Shown: positions 44,560 to 54,121, numbered from the stretch's first letter. The stretch is DNA of 59,223 nucleotides from Rhodoferax sp. (GCA_003133245.1 PKWM01000016.1:1-59223), one strand, 5' to 3'. The notes: generated by a model from the letters alone, not told the origin. Numbers and translations: made by a program.

Positions 44560-45510
44560 TCAAGTCCATGTATCGTCGGGCCGCTCATGCGCCCAGTCGC
44601 GCGGACGCAAGAAGTCGCTGTAGAGCCTGGCCTCGGGCGTGCCCGGCTCGGGCGCCCAGTCGTAACGCCATTTGACGATGGGGGGCATCGACATCAGTAT
44701 CGATTCGGTACGCCCGTCCGATTGCAGGCCAAACAAAGTACCACGGTCGAACACCAGATTGAATTCCACATAGCGCCCGCGCCGGTAAGCCTGGAAGTCG
44801 CGCTCGGCTTCGCCATAAGCGATGTTGCGGCGCGACTCGACGATGGGCATATAGGCCGCCAGGAACGCATCCCCAACCGAACGCATCACCGCGTAGCTGC
44901 CCTCGAATCCGTTCTCTGAGAAGTCGTCGAAAAAGATGCCGCCTATGCCACGCGGCTCATGACGATGCTTCAGATAGAAGTAGTCGTCGCACCAGGACTT
45001 GAAGCGTTCATGCAAGCTGCCGTCGAAGGGCTGCAAGGCGGCTTCGCAGGCGCGATGGAAATGTTGGGCATCGGTCTCGAATCCGTAATACGGCGTCAAA
45101 TCCATGCCGCCGCCAAACCACACGTTGGCGTCCCGGTCGGCCGGAAAGGCCGCAAACATGCGCACATTCATGTGCACCGTGGGCACATAAGGATTGCGCG
45201 GGTGCAGAACCAGAGATACCCCCATGGCCTCGAACGGTGCGCCGGCAAGTTCCGGTCTGTGCTGGGTGGCCGATGCAGGCAAGACGTTACCCTTGACATG
45301 CGAAAAATTGCAGCCGCCGCGCTCGAACAAGCGTCCACCTTCGATCAGACGCGTCTTGCCATCACCTTCGAGCCGGCCACCGGGCTCGCGCACCCACTGA
45401 TCCAGCAAGAAATCCTGGCCGTCAGCGGCTTCCAAGGCGCTGACAATACGCTGCTGCAAATCCAGCAAATAGCTGCGCACGGCCGCCACATTCGGGTTCG
45501 AGTGGTTCAT
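44560..45510 (-). CDS. hemF: Oxygen-dependent coproporphyrinogen III oxidase
   Basis: 316 residues. The signature [16 protein letters not shown] and the segments [33 protein letters not shown] and [17 protein letters not shown] are typical of HemF. It decarboxylates coproporphyrinogen III to protoporphyrinogen IX with O2, in haem synthesis. Its ATG overlaps the stop of the upstream acyltransferase gene by 4 bp. Confidence 0.97.
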   Translation of the reverse strand: MNHSNPNVAAVRSYLLDLQQRIVSALEAADGQDFLLDQWVREPGGRLEGDGKTRLIEGGRLFERGGCNFSHVKGNVLPASATQHRPELAGAPFEAMGVSLVLHPRNPYVPTVHMNVRMFAAFPADRDANVWFGGGMDLTPYYGFETDAQHFHRACEAALQPFDGSLHERFKSWCDDYFYLKHRHEPRGIGGIFFDDFSENGFEGSYAVMRSVGDAFLAAYMPIVESRRNIAYGEAERDFQAYRRGRYVEFNLVFDRGTLFGLQSDGRTESILMSMPPIVKWRYDWAPEPGTPEARLYSDFLRPRDWAHERPDDTWT

Positions 45511-46118
45511 GTTTTGAGTTGCACGGGTGAAGCCAGATGCGGCCGTTTTCCTTTGCGCTGCGCTAGATGTTGGTGCAGCAGTTTGAAGTCTTGCTGTAGA
45601 TCGCCGCTGAGTTCAACGAACTCGTGCAGGCCCACGGTCTTGCTGGGGAAATCGAAATACGCCAAGCCTACCGGCACCTTGGCCTGGACCGCCACTTGGT
45701 ATGAGCCCGAGCGCCATCCGGTGGTCAGTGAACGCGTGCCCTCGGGTGCCACCGCCAGCCAAAAATACGCGTCGCGCTCGCGTGCCGATTGCATCGCGGC
45801 CACGGTGTCACCGACCACGCCGCGTGCGCTGCCGCGATCCACTGCAATGCCGCCCAACCAGCGCAACCAGCGGCCCAACAGGGGGACTTTGAACAAGCTG
45901 TTCTTGGTCCAGAAATGCACCGGCAAGCCCATCGCCCATTTGGCGAACAAACCGACGATGAAGTCCCAGTTGGACGTGTGCGGGTACACCAGGATCACGC
46001 CCTGTTTGGCCGGCAAACCGCTCCATTTGATTCGCCAGCCGGCCACGCGCAACAATGCATGCGCCAGCGCGCTACCCTTGAATTGCACCGGTCGGGCGCT
46101 CAAATCAATTTTATTCAT
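45507..46118 (-). CDS. PlsC-type 1-acylglycerol-phosphate acyltransferase-like protein
   Basis: 203 residues. The acyltransferase catalytic motif is HTSNWD (His and Asp five apart) and the acceptor motif is [35 protein letters not shown] matches the family of small lysophospholipid acyltransferases. Likely inner-membrane associated. Sits 11 bp after the Nudix-MBL gene and overlaps hemF, so the three form one operon. Confidence 0.85.
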   Translation of the reverse strand: MNKIDLSARPVQFKGSALAHALLRVAGWRIKWSGLPAKQGVILVYPHTSNWDFIVGLFAKWAMGLPVHFWTKNSLFKVPLLGRWLRWLGGIAVDRGSARGVVGDTVAAMQSARERDAYFWLAVAPEGTRSLTTGWRSGSYQVAVQAKVPVGLAYFDFPSKTVGLHEFVELSGDLQQDFKLLHQHLAQRKGKRPHLASPVQLKT

Positions 46119-46129
46119 GACTCAGACGT

Positions 46130-47797
46130 TCAGGGATAAATTGCTTCGATGCGCTCGATATGCGCCAGCAGCGAGCGCTTGGCCACTGGCCACATGCGCG
46201 TTGGTACGTCGTCATAGACCTGCTCCAGCCATTGGTCGAGCGTTCCTTCAGGCTGCGCTTGCATGGCTTGGACAACCTTGGCTTCGCGCGCCAGGCGATG
46301 CGCTTTGAGCTGGGCAATTGCGGCGCTGGCTTCGCCGGAAAAACCGCCGATGACGTGGCCGTGCGCTGGCAGGATGAATTCGATCTGGTGCTCGCTGCAG
46401 GCGGCGCTTAAAACATCGAGTGAGTCAAGATAAACCGTCATGTTGCCGTCGGGCGGGTCAACCAGCGTGGTACTGCCGCTTAAAACATGATCACCGCTGA
46501 ACAGCAGGCCGTCTTCGAGCAGCACCAGACACAGGTGGTTGGCGGCGTGTCCGGGCGTATGAATAACCTGCAAGGTGTGACTGACGTTGCCTTTTTGTGT
46601 CTGCCCGTTGAGCCTGAGTAGTTCCGCATTTTGCAAGGGTCTGTCCGGTGTGAAGGCGCAATTGGCGTGAGCTGTGGGCGCACTGGGCAGACCCAGAATT
46701 GGCGGTTTGCTCTGACTGTGCTGCTCGCACAGTGCTTGCAGTGGCCGGGCACCCGGGGAGTGATCCGGGTGCGAGTGGGTACAGACAATCATGCGGATAT
46801 CGCCCCCAGCGGCGCGCCACAGTTTTTGAAGGTGATCCAGATCGGCTGGGCCGGGGTCGATGGCAATGTAGCCGCTCGCGGGGTCACCGACCAGATAGCT
46901 GTTGGTGCCGGGGCCGGTCATGGCACCAGGGTTGGGAGCGGTCAGGCGCAGCAGGTTTTTCAGCAACGCCACCGGTTGCTCCGACTGCCAGTCAAGCGCA
47001 TGCACAACTTGCCCATCGGGGCACACCAGTGCCAGCTCGCCGAATGGATGTTCGTGCTCCATGAAGCGCACCTCGCGCCCGGCCAGCAGGCCGGCGCGCG
47101 GGCAACAGCGCCACAGCGGTTCCTCGCTCGCGGCGCAGGCTTGCAGCACGGACTCAACGGTTTCGTATTCGGCCAAGCGTTCGAGCGTTCGAATGGTCGG
47201 GAAGATCATGAAAAAGTTGCCTGCCTGATGCCGCTTGAGCGCCTCAGCCGGGCGCACCCAGACCGGCTCGAACTGTTCGGTTTCATCGGCCACGGGCGTT
47301 TGCCCGGCGGGCATGCGCGCGACAAAAAATGGCACGTCAAAGCGGCGCGGCAGGTCGCGGTCGGCGGTCCAGTGCGCCAGCGCAAAGACCTCATCCGCGC
47401 TTAGCGTCAGGCCCTGGTTTTGGCATTGGGCAGCCAACGGCGCGCTGCGCTCCAGCGCAGCCATATCGCGCTGATCGGCGTGCTCGCCGTCGCCGCGACG
47501 CGCCAGCAGCACGCCCAGCTCTTCAAAACTCTCGCGGATGGCGGCGATGGCCTGTGTCAGGTGCTGGTCGGTTTGCGTCGCGCGTCGCCGGGCCTGGCTG
47601 TGGCTGCGGGCATCCATGGCTTCGACGGCACCGCCCGGGAAGACATAGGCTCCCGGCAAAAAGCTGGCACGCTGGGAGCGGCGCGTCATCAGCACTTCAA
47701 TGCCGCTATCCGAATCACGCAGCAGCAGCAAGGTCGCCGCTGGACGGGTGGCGGCGGGTTCGCGCGCCGGATGCAGGAGTTGGGTAGGTCTTGGCAT
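46130..47797 (-). CDS. Nudix-like domain fused to metallo-beta-lactamase-fold hydrolase
   Basis: 555 residues. N-terminal Nudix domain (about 20-225) with GGAVEAMDARSHS and, after an insertion, RESFEELGV, together a stretched Nudix box. The C-terminal MBL domain (from about 260) has CTHSHPDHSPGARPL, later HTPGHAANHLCL and FSGDHVLSG, followed by a LACTB2-like helical tail. The combination suggests hydrolysis of a nucleotide-linked thioester or a role in nucleic-acid metabolism; substrate unknown. First gene of the operon with the acyltransferase and hemF; divergent from dapF. Confidence 0.85.
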   Translation of the reverse strand: MPRPTQLLHPAREPAATRPAATLLLLRDSDSGIEVLMTRRSQRASFLPGAYVFPGGAVEAMDARSHSQARRRATQTDQHLTQAIAAIRESFEELGVLLARRGDGEHADQRDMAALERSAPLAAQCQNQGLTLSADEVFALAHWTADRDLPRRFDVPFFVARMPAGQTPVADETEQFEPVWVRPAEALKRHQAGNFFMIFPTIRTLERLAEYETVESVLQACAASEEPLWRCCPRAGLLAGREVRFMEHEHPFGELALVCPDGQVVHALDWQSEQPVALLKNLLRLTAPNPGAMTGPGTNSYLVGDPASGYIAIDPGPADLDHLQKLWRAAGGDIRMIVCTHSHPDHSPGARPLQALCEQHSQSKPPILGLPSAPTAHANCAFTPDRPLQNAELLRLNGQTQKGNVSHTLQVIHTPGHAANHLCLVLLEDGLLFSGDHVLSGSTTLVDPPDGNMTVYLDSLDVLSAACSEHQIEFILPAHGHVIGGFSGEASAAIAQLKAHRLAREAKVVQAMQAQPEGTLDQWLEQVYDDVPTRMWPVAKRSLLAHIERIEAIYP

Positions 47798-47868
47798 GGG
47801 CTCAATTTTGCAACGATTTGCTGACTTGTGCCGGGCGATTGGATGCGGGATAAGCGGATAATTCTGTC

Positions 47869-48744
47869 ATGCGAATTCCGTTTACAAAAATGCAGGGCGC
47901 CGGCAACGATTTTGTGGTGCTCAACGAGATCCAAAGCTGTTTTGGCCTGAGTACGGCGCAGTACCGGTTTCTGGCGGACCGCCATTTTGGTGTGGGTGCC
48001 GACCAGATACTGACGGTGCGAGCGTCACCGGCACCGGGCATTGACTTTGAGTATCTGATTCACAACGCCGATGGCGGCGAGGTAGAGCAGTGCGGCAACG
48101 GTGCGCGCTGCTTTGTGCGCTTTGTACGGGAGCAGGGCTTGACTGTAAAAGACACGATCCGGGTGCAGACGCTGGGCGGCGTGATCGAACCCCGGTTGAC
48201 TGCCGATGGTCGGGTGAGCGTGAACATGGGCGTACCGGTTTTTGATCTAGCCAGCATCCCATTTGATGCCAACGGTTTGCAAGCGCAAGCTTCGGGGTTA
48301 TGGCAACAATGGCCACTGGTGTTTGAAAACCAGGAGTCAAGTGGGCCTGTTTTGGTGGCGCTGGTATCGATCGGCAATCCACACGCCGTGCAGTTGGTTG
48401 AAGATGTGGATGTGGCCCCTGTTCTCACGCAAGGCCCGCTGATTGAGCACCACCCCCGGTTCCGCAAACGGGTGAACGCGGGCTTCATGCAGGTGCTGGA
48501 TCGCTGTCACATCCGACTACGCGTGTTTGAACGTGGCACCGGCGAGACGTTGGCTTGCGGCTCGGGTGCCTGCGCGGCTGTGGTGGCGGGCATCCGGCTC
48601 GGGGCTCTTGATGCTAGTGTCGATGTGCAAACGCGCGGCGGCGCACTGACTGTTTCCTGGGCTGGTGCGCCCTCGAGCGTGCTGTTGACCGGCCCGGCCA
48701 CCACCGTTTTTCATGGCGAAATTGATTTACCGGACAAACTATGA
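47869..48744 (+). CDS. dapF: Diaminopimelate epimerase
   Basis: 291 residues. The two active-site Cys lie in [10 protein letters not shown] (C75) and [10 protein letters not shown]. The N-terminus [16 protein letters not shown] is canonical. Converts LL- to meso-diaminopimelate for lysine and peptidoglycan. Start ATG 47869. Its stop overlaps the next ATG by 4 bp. Confidence 0.97.
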   Translation: MRIPFTKMQGAGNDFVVLNEIQSCFGLSTAQYRFLADRHFGVGADQILTVRASPAPGIDFEYLIHNADGGEVEQCGNGARCFVRFVREQGLTVKDTIRVQTLGGVIEPRLTADGRVSVNMGVPVFDLASIPFDANGLQAQASGLWQQWPLVFENQESSGPVLVALVSIGNPHAVQLVEDVDVAPVLTQGPLIEHHPRFRKRVNAGFMQVLDRCHIRLRVFERGTGETLACGSGACAAVVAGIRLGALDASVDVQTRGGALTVSWAGAPSSVLLTGPATTVFHGEIDLPDKL

Positions 48745-49427
48745 CAACCTCCTTTACCCATCCAATTACTGAAGACGATATTGCCAACTACCTGGTCAAT
48801 ACGCCCGATTTTTTTGAACGCCACGCGGAGCTGCTGGCAACCGTGGTGTTGGCCAGTCCGCACAGCAACCGGGCGGTGAGCTTGCAAGAACGCCAGGCCC
48901 AGATGTTGCGTGAGAAGATAAAAAATCTGGAACACCGCGTGATGGACATGGTGCGCAATGGCAACGACAACCTGATGATCTCCGACAAGTTGCTCGGCTG
49001 GGCGCGCAGCCTGTTTCTGGTGGACGATCCGCAGGTTTTGCCGGGTCAAATGGTGGCTGAAATACAAGCCCGGTTCTCGGTGCCTCAGGTCGGCCTCAGG
49101 CTCTGGGGTGTGGCGGCACCCTTTGAGCAGGCGGACTTTAGCCAGGGCGTCAGCGAGGACGCCAAACTGTTTGCCTCCTCGCTGACGGAGCCGTTTTGTG
49201 GCGTCAACACCGGTTTCGAAGTGGTGAACTGGCTCGCTGAGCCGCAAGCCGCCATGTCGCTGGCGATTTTGCCCTTGCGCAGCGGGCTGCTCGGCAGCGT
49301 TGCCCCTGCTTTTGGCCTATTGGTGCTGGCCTCGCCCGATTCGCAACGTTTCAGCAGCACCATGGGCACCGACTTTCTGGCGCGACTGGCCGAGCTGGCC
49401 AGCGCCGCGTTGTCACGGCTTAGATAG
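48741..49427 (+). CDS. DUF484 (GAF-like) family protein
   Basis: 228 residues. N-terminal [25 protein letters not shown] and the coiled-coil segment [24 protein letters not shown] are typical of DUF484, followed by a GAF-like domain ending [17 protein letters not shown]. Function not established. The dapF-DUF484-xerC order is conserved in many proteobacteria; all three are tightly packed here. Confidence 0.9.
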   Translation: MTTSFTHPITEDDIANYLVNTPDFFERHAELLATVVLASPHSNRAVSLQERQAQMLREKIKNLEHRVMDMVRNGNDNLMISDKLLGWARSLFLVDDPQVLPGQMVAEIQARFSVPQVGLRLWGVAAPFEQADFSQGVSEDAKLFASSLTEPFCGVNTGFEVVNWLAEPQAAMSLAILPLRSGLLGSVAPAFGLLVLASPDSQRFSSTMGTDFLARLAELASAALSRLR

Positions 49428-49429
49428 CT

Positions 49430-50392
49430 ATGCTGGTTGATCGCTACCTGGAGCATGTGCGCGTCGAGAAACGGCTGGCCGCGCGCACGGTGGAACTCTA
49501 TTCGCTGGATCTGGCGAAGCTTCAGGACTTTGCGGAGCAGGCAGGCGTCGAGCTCGAACAAGTGCAAGACTTCCACATCCGGCGCTGGGTGGCGCAAATG
49601 CACAGTGGTGGACGCAGTGGCCGTGGTATTGCGCTGATTCTGTCAGGCTGGCGTGGTTTTTACAGGTGGCTCGGGCGTGATGGGCGTGTGTCTTGCAATC
49701 CGGTGCAAGATGTTCACGCCCCCAAGGTCGGCAAGCCCTTACCCAAAGCTTTGAGTGTTGATGACGCAGTGCAGCTGGCCAGTTTTGCAAGCGACCGCAA
49801 CAGCCCCTGGCTGGAAGTGCGTGACGCGGCCATCGTTGAGTTGCTTTACGGTGGCGGCCTGCGCGTGGGCGAATTGACCGGGCTCGATGCACTGGCCAGT
49901 TCAAACGCGCGCGGCTGGGTCGATTTGCCAGCCGCCGAGGCGCACGTGCTGGGCAAAGGGGGCAAAAAGCGCACCGTGCCAGTGGGCCGCAAGGCGATTG
50001 AAGCGCTGACGCGTTGGCTGGCGTTGCGCGATCAGGCGCTGCCGGTAGCGCCGGAACAGAGCGCTGCGCCGCTCGCGGCTGGCCGCGCACAAGCGGCGCT
50101 ATTTATCGGCCGCAACGGCACGCGTCTGACTGCTCAGTCGATCTGGCAGCGGTTGCGCCAGCGCAGTCTCCAAGCCGGGCTGGCAACACCGGTGCACCCG
50201 CACATGTTGCGCCATTCCTTTGCCAGCCACCTGCTGCAATCGAGCAGCGACCTGCGCGCCGTGCAGGAACTGCTGGGCCACGTCAGCATCACCACCACGC
50301 AGGTCTATACCCGGCTCGATTTCCAGCATCTGGCCAAAGCCTACGACGCGGCGCATCCGCGTGCCAAAATCAAAGCAACCACGCCAAAATAA
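49430..50392 (+). CDS. xerC: Tyrosine recombinase XerC
   Basis: 320 residues. The N-terminal core-binding SAM-like domain is YLEHVRVEKRLAARTVELY. Catalytic residues: Arg in LYGGGLRVGELTGL, Lys in GKGGKKRTVPV, HxxR in HPHMLRHSFASHLL, His in LLGHVSITTTQ and Tyr in VYTRLD. It resolves chromosome dimers with XerD at dif. Starts 2 bp after the DUF484 stop. Confidence 0.94.
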   Translation: MLVDRYLEHVRVEKRLAARTVELYSLDLAKLQDFAEQAGVELEQVQDFHIRRWVAQMHSGGRSGRGIALILSGWRGFYRWLGRDGRVSCNPVQDVHAPKVGKPLPKALSVDDAVQLASFASDRNSPWLEVRDAAIVELLYGGGLRVGELTGLDALASSNARGWVDLPAAEAHVLGKGGKKRTVPVGRKAIEALTRWLALRDQALPVAPEQSAAPLAAGRAQAALFIGRNGTRLTAQSIWQRLRQRSLQAGLATPVHPHMLRHSFASHLLQSSSDLRAVQELLGHVSITTTQVYTRLDFQHLAKAYDAAHPRAKIKATTPK

Positions 50393-50435
50393 GGCAAACT
50401 AACGATTGTCACCAGAAAGCATAGAAAGGTTCGCC

Positions 50436-50747
50436 ATGCGCAGTCAAATACTTGTATTTTTGGACAAGGGGATTCAATTCGAATTCAATGTCGAAGATGC
50501 GCCGCCCATGGCGCATGACGTCGCGCGTGCCTGGCTCGACGCGCAGTTCACCGAACTTGACTGCGAGCCGATTCGCGCCAGCGGCAAAGTTTTGACGGCC
50601 GACAAAGTGTTGCGCATCACGCAGGCGGCCGGTGAAGCGCTGTTCCTGAACGAAAAATGGGCGGCTGACTATGTTCGCGCCGTTCACGCCGCGCTGGCGC
50701 GGCCGATGATCCGGGTCGATGTGCCCACCATGGCAGTGACCTACTGA
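50436..50747 (+). CDS. Hypothetical protein, 103 residues
   Basis: Starts at ATG 50436 with GAAAGG upstream; an open extension to 50406 lacks a ribosome site. Soluble and compact (MRSQILVFLDKGIQFEFNVE, then WAADYVRAVHAALARPMIR). I recognise no domain. It follows xerC in the same direction and is likely a real gene given its composition and spacing. Confidence 0.6.
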   Translation: MRSQILVFLDKGIQFEFNVEDAPPMAHDVARAWLDAQFTELDCEPIRASGKVLTADKVLRITQAAGEALFLNEKWAADYVRAVHAALARPMIRVDVPTMAVTY

Positions 50748-50768
50748 CGATGCGCTGATCGGGGGCGG

Positions 50769-50987
50769 CTATCGATTGCGCAGCAGACTCGCGAAATCCA
50801 GCAGCAGTCGCCGATCTTTTTCGCTGAGTTCGCGCATGGCTGTCACCAGCTTTTGCGTTTGATCCTCAGGTAACTGGCTCGCTTGCGACAGCAGGTCACT
50901 CAAACTCACTTGAAGCGCTTCGGCAACGCGCCACAGCCGCCGCAGCGGAGGCAACACAGTGCCGCGCTCGAGCCGGGCAAACGGGCG
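50769..50987 (-). pseudogene. XRE-family regulator remnant (N-terminus lost)
   Basis: The frame reads RPFARLERGTVLPPLRRL then WRVAEALQVSLSDLL, the second half of an XRE helix-turn-helix, and a short C-terminal tail ending ASLLRNR. The first half is missing: at about 50982 the sequence runs directly into a DUF433 fragment on the other strand. A GTG at 50957 could start a 62-residue stub, but that would lack DNA-binding helices. Confidence 0.65.
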
Positions 50988-51166
50988 GCAAGCCCTGCAT
51001 ACGCGGGTTGCGCATCACTGTTTATGACGTGCTGGATTACCTCGCATCAGGCATGACGCTGGCTCAAATTCTCGCCGATTTCGACTACCTGACGCCCGAG
51101 GATATACAGGCCTGTCTGGCCTACGCCGCTGATCGTGAACATCACCAGCTTGCGGTGACTGCTTGA
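50984..51166 (+). pseudogene. DUF433-family antitoxin remnant (5' end lost)
   Basis: The frame reads GGKPCIRGLRITVYDVLDYL, then ASGMTLAQILADFDYLTPED and CLAYAADREHHQL to a TGA at 51164. This matches most of a DUF433 protein, but the usual first 10-15 residues and a start codon are absent because the XRE remnant abuts at the 5' side. DUF433 proteins are antitoxin-like partners of DUF5615 toxins. Confidence 0.7.
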
Positions 51167-51183
51167 AACTCCTGTTTAACGAG
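51163..51183 (+). pseudogene. First codons of a DUF5615 PIN-like toxin gene
   Basis: TTG at 51163 overlaps the DUF433 stop and begins LKLLFNE, the standard N-terminus (MKLLFDE) of DUF5615 toxins. After seven codons the similarity stops. It appears to be the leftover start of a deleted toxin gene. Confidence 0.5.
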
Positions 51184-51205
51184 ATTCATGCACGCGCGGT
51201 GATGC

Positions 51206-51562
51206 TTACACCAACGCCTCAAACATCCCGGTGAATTTCGACACTGCCTCGTCCACTACAAAGCCTGGTGCGGCTTCCACCTTGCGCGCACCGCGTGCAG
51301 CCAGGTCCACCGGGCGTGTCATGCTCATGATGGCTACGCCCTGGGTTTTACAGCCACTGTTCATCAGGCTCACGGTAAAGCCGGCCAGACGTGCATAGTT
51401 GCCGCCTTGGGTGATGGGTGCCACGTAACTCACCCCTGCCATGCGGTTGAAAGCTGTGGACGAGATCACCAGGCAGGGGCGCATGTCGCCCTGCATTTCA
51501 TGACCCACCACAGGGTTGAGATTGACGCGGACAATGTCACCCCGGTCAAAGAAACGGGCCAC
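51206..51562 (-). CDS. MazF/ChpB-type mRNA interferase toxin
   Basis: 118 residues. N-terminal FDRGDIVRVNLNPVVGHEMQGDMRPCLVIS is the MazF/PemK fold with the conserved Gly-x-E and RP pair, followed by VAPITQGG and a C-terminal helix. Predicted sequence-specific endoribonuclease. It begins 2 bp after the stop of the antitoxin gene and follows a remnant of an older toxin-antitoxin pair. Confidence 0.9.
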   Translation of the reverse strand: MARFFDRGDIVRVNLNPVVGHEMQGDMRPCLVISSTAFNRMAGVSYVAPITQGGNYARLAGFTVSLMNSGCKTQGVAIMSMTRPVDLAARGARKVEAAPGFVVDEAVSKFTGMFEALV

Positions 51563-51564
51563 GG

Positions 51565-51819
51565 CTACAGTACCTCGTTGCCGACTGGTGCCAGGGCTTC
51601 CCAGGCAGCCAGGTCGGCTGGCAGCGGCGCTTTGGGGTCACACGCGGCCAGCATATCTGCCAGATGATATTTGTTGCGCGCCTTGGATGCAATGATCAGC
51701 TTGCCATCGGATTCCTTGGCTTCTACCGGTTGTCCGGCAGTGAAACCCAGGTGCTCGCACAAGGGGCGCGGAATGGTCAGCCCAACGCTATTGCCGAATC
51801 GGATCAGGGTAAGTTCCAT
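51565..51819 (-). CDS. MazE/ChpS-type AbrB-fold antitoxin
   Basis: 84 residues from ATG 51819; a TTG at 51831 is possible. The swapped-hairpin AbrB domain is LTLIRFGNSVGLTIPRPLCEHLGF then GQPVEAKESDGKLII; the tail (YHLADMLAACDP and on) should bind the toxin. A perfect GTCAAA/TTTGAC inverted repeat lies about 25-40 bp upstream and may be its operator. Confidence 0.9.
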   Translation of the reverse strand: MELTLIRFGNSVGLTIPRPLCEHLGFTAGQPVEAKESDGKLIIASKARNKYHLADMLAACDPKAPLPADLAAWEALAPVGNEVL

Positions 51820-51842
51820 GGTTTGCCTCAAGATGAATTGAT

Positions 51843-51859
51843 GTCAAATTTTGTTTGAC
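51843..51859. promoter_or_regulatory. Inverted repeat upstream of mazE (candidate operator)
   Basis: GTCAAA (51843-51848), 5-bp spacer, TTTGAC (51854-51859), in the 56-bp divergent region between mazEF and rlmI. A TTGATA/CAAAAT promoter pair with 17-bp spacing overlaps it on the mazE strand. MazE-type antitoxins normally repress their own promoter. Confidence 0.45.
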
Positions 51860-51875
51860 GCCTACAATTCTATCA

Positions 51876-53096
51876 ATGAAAACAATTCGTCTTAGTGTGG
51901 GCAAAGAGCGCTCGCTGTTGCGCCGCCATCCGTGGATATTTGAGTCTGCTATTGAGAGGGGGAGCGCCGACAGCGGTGAGACGGTGCGGGTGGAGTCGCA
52001 TGAGGGGCAGTTTCTGGCTTGGGCGGCGTTCAGTCCGGCCTCCAAAATCCGCGCCCGGGTCTGGAGTTTTATGGAGACGCAGCGCATCGATGCCGCGTTT
52101 TTCAGCGCTGCCTGCGCTTGCGCGGTCAAGGCCCGAGCCCGTTTTGACATTCAAAGCGACGCGCTGCGGCTGGTGCATGGCGAGTCTGACGGTTTGCCGG
52201 GCTTGATCGTGGATCGTTACGGCGACACACTGGTGGCGCAGTTTCTCTCCAGCGGGGCCGAGCGCTGGAAAGCCGTGCTGGCGGACGCCTTGCTCGCTGC
52301 CACGGGGTTGACCAAGCTGTACGAGCGCTCGGATGCCAGCGGCCGTGCGCGTGAGGGCTTGCCCGAAGTCACCGGCTGGCTGCGCGGTGAGGGACCTGTT
52401 GGCCTGGTATTGCACGAGCACGGCTGGCAGTTGGCGCTCAACATTGCAACCGGGCACAAAACCGGCTTTTATCTGGATCAGCGTGACAGCCGCAAGAAGT
52501 TTGCCGATTACTGCCGTCGGCTGAGGTTTGAGCGCGTGCTCAACTGCTACTGCTACAGCGGCGGCTTCACAGTGGCCGCGTTGAACGGCGGCGCCGCGCA
52601 CGTTACCTCGATTGATTCTTCAGCGCCAGCCCTGGAACTGGCCGCTGCCAACGTGGCTCTGAACGGCTTTGCGGCGAGCCGTGTCAGCTTCATGGATGCG
52701 GATGTGAACGCTTCATTGCGTCAGTTTGGCGCCGAGGGAAAAACCTTTGATGCCATCGTGCTCGATCCGCCCAAGTTTGCGCCTACCGTTGCCCACGCGG
52801 AACGCGCCGCACGCGCCTACAAGGATATCAACCGGCTGGCATTCAAAATTCTGGCCCCTGGCGGCGTCTTGTTCACTTATTCCTGCTCGGGTGGCATCAG
52901 TGCCGATTTGTTTCACAAAATTGTCGCCTCGGCCGGTATTGACGCCCAGCTTGATGGCTATATTGTCGAGCGCCTGGGCGGTGCGAGCGATCACCCGATG
53001 ACGATCAATTTCCCTGAAGGTGAATACCTCAAAGGACTGGTTATCGTGAATAAATGCCAGCCGAGCGATTGGCCGCTACACTCCACGCCTTTATGA
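51876..53096 (+). CDS. rlmI: 23S rRNA (cytosine-C5)-methyltransferase RlmI-like
   Basis: 406 residues from ATG 51876; the seven-codon extension to 51855 overlaps the mazE promoter. The N-terminal PUA domain is RLSVGKERSLLRRHPWIFESAI; the Rossmann methyltransferase has NCYCYSGGFTVAAL (SAM site) and the DPPKFAP catalytic loop, with YSCSGG later. RlmI methylates C1962 of 23S rRNA in E. coli. Its stop overlaps the next ATG by 4 bp. Confidence 0.9.
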   Translation: MKTIRLSVGKERSLLRRHPWIFESAIERGSADSGETVRVESHEGQFLAWAAFSPASKIRARVWSFMETQRIDAAFFSAACACAVKARARFDIQSDALRLVHGESDGLPGLIVDRYGDTLVAQFLSSGAERWKAVLADALLAATGLTKLYERSDASGRAREGLPEVTGWLRGEGPVGLVLHEHGWQLALNIATGHKTGFYLDQRDSRKKFADYCRRLRFERVLNCYCYSGGFTVAALNGGAAHVTSIDSSAPALELAAANVALNGFAASRVSFMDADVNASLRQFGAEGKTFDAIVLDPPKFAPTVAHAERAARAYKDINRLAFKILAPGGVLFTYSCSGGISADLFHKIVASAGIDAQLDGYIVERLGGASDHPMTINFPEGEYLKGLVIVNKCQPSDWPLHSTPL

Positions 53097-54121
53097 ATCT
53101 TATCCCTGCAACCATTCTGACGGGCTTTCTTGGCTCGGGTAAAACCACTCTCCTCAAACGCGTGCTGGAAGAATCCCACGGCCAGAAAATTGCGGTGATC
53201 GAGAACGAACTGGGTGCAGAAAGCATCGACAACGAGATTCTGGTGACCGACTCCAAGGAACAAATCATCCAGATGAACAACGGCTGCATCTGCTGCACCA
53301 TTCGCGAAGATCTGCGCGAGGCACTGCAATTGCTGGCGGCCAAGAAGCGCCAGGGCCTGCTCGATTTTGACCGCGTGGTGATTGAGACCACTGGCCTGGC
53401 CGACCCAGGGCCGGTGGCGCAAACCTTTTTCATGGATGATGAAATCGCCGAGAGCTACCTGCTCGATTCGATCCTGACGCTGGTTGATGCCAAGCATGCC
53501 ATGACGCAACTCGATGAGCGCCAGCAAGCGCGGCGTCAGGTCGGTTTTGCCGACCAGATTTTCATCAGCAAAACCGATCTGGTGGCGCAGGAAGAAGTCG
53601 CTGCGCTGATGCACCGTCTTAAACAAATGAACCCGCGCGCCCCGCAAAAAGCAGTTCATTTTGGCGAGGTCGCCTTAAACGAGGTGTTTGATCTGCGCGG
53701 CTTCAACCTCAACACCAAGCTCGATATTGACCCCGACTTTCTCAAGGAAGAGGAGGAGCACGAGCATCACGACCATGTTCATGGCGAGCACTGTGATCAT
53801 CCCGCGCACCATCACCGCCACGATGATGACGTCAAGAGTTTTGTCTTCAGATCAGCGCGTGCTTTTGATCCGGCCAAGCTGGAAGATTTTTTGGGCGCTA
53901 TCGTCAACATCTACGGCCCGCGCATGTTGCGCTACAAGGGTGTGTTGCACATGAGCGGGACCGATCGAAAAGTCATCTTCCAGGGCGTGCACCAATTGAT
54001 GGGAAGCGACTTGGGGCCGAACTGGGCTGAAGGCGAGGAGCGCGCCAGCAAAATGGTGTTTATCGGTATTGATTTGCCGCAGGATATTTTTTTACAGGGC
54101 ATGGAGCAGTGCCTTGTTTGA
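53093..54121 (+). CDS. COG0523 (CobW/YjiA/ZNG1-type) metallochaperone GTPase
   Basis: 342 residues. Walker A GFLGSGKT (11-18), the metal motif CICC (65-68 in NNGCICCT), TTGLADPGP, and a SKTD guanine-binding motif. A His-rich loop (HEHHDHVHGEHCDHPAHHH) lies near residues 235-255, before the CobW C-terminal domain. The family delivers metals, often zinc, to client proteins. Translationally coupled to rlmI and followed 75 bp later by a dksA with depleted zinc ligands. I saw no Zur box. Confidence 0.92.
   Translation: MNLIPATILTGFLGSGKTTLLKRVLEESHGQKIAVIENELGAESIDNEILVTDSKEQIIQMNNGCICCTIREDLREALQLLAAKKRQGLLDFDRVVIETTGLADPGPVAQTFFMDDEIAESYLLDSILTLVDAKHAMTQLDERQQARRQVGFADQIFISKTDLVAQEEVAALMHRLKQMNPRAPQKAVHFGEVALNEVFDLRGFNLNTKLDIDPDFLKEEEEHEHHDHVHGEHCDHPAHHHRHDDDVKSFVFRSARAFDPAKLEDFLGAIVNIYGPRMLRYKGVLHMSGTDRKVIFQGVHQLMGSDLGPNWAEGEERASKMVFIGIDLPQDIFLQGMEQCLV

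Noticed and set aside
44959..46308. Plus-strand open frame (449 codons) opposite hemF, the acyltransferase and the Nudix-MBL gene
   Set aside because: It crosses three well-supported genes on the other strand; composition is that of a shadow frame.
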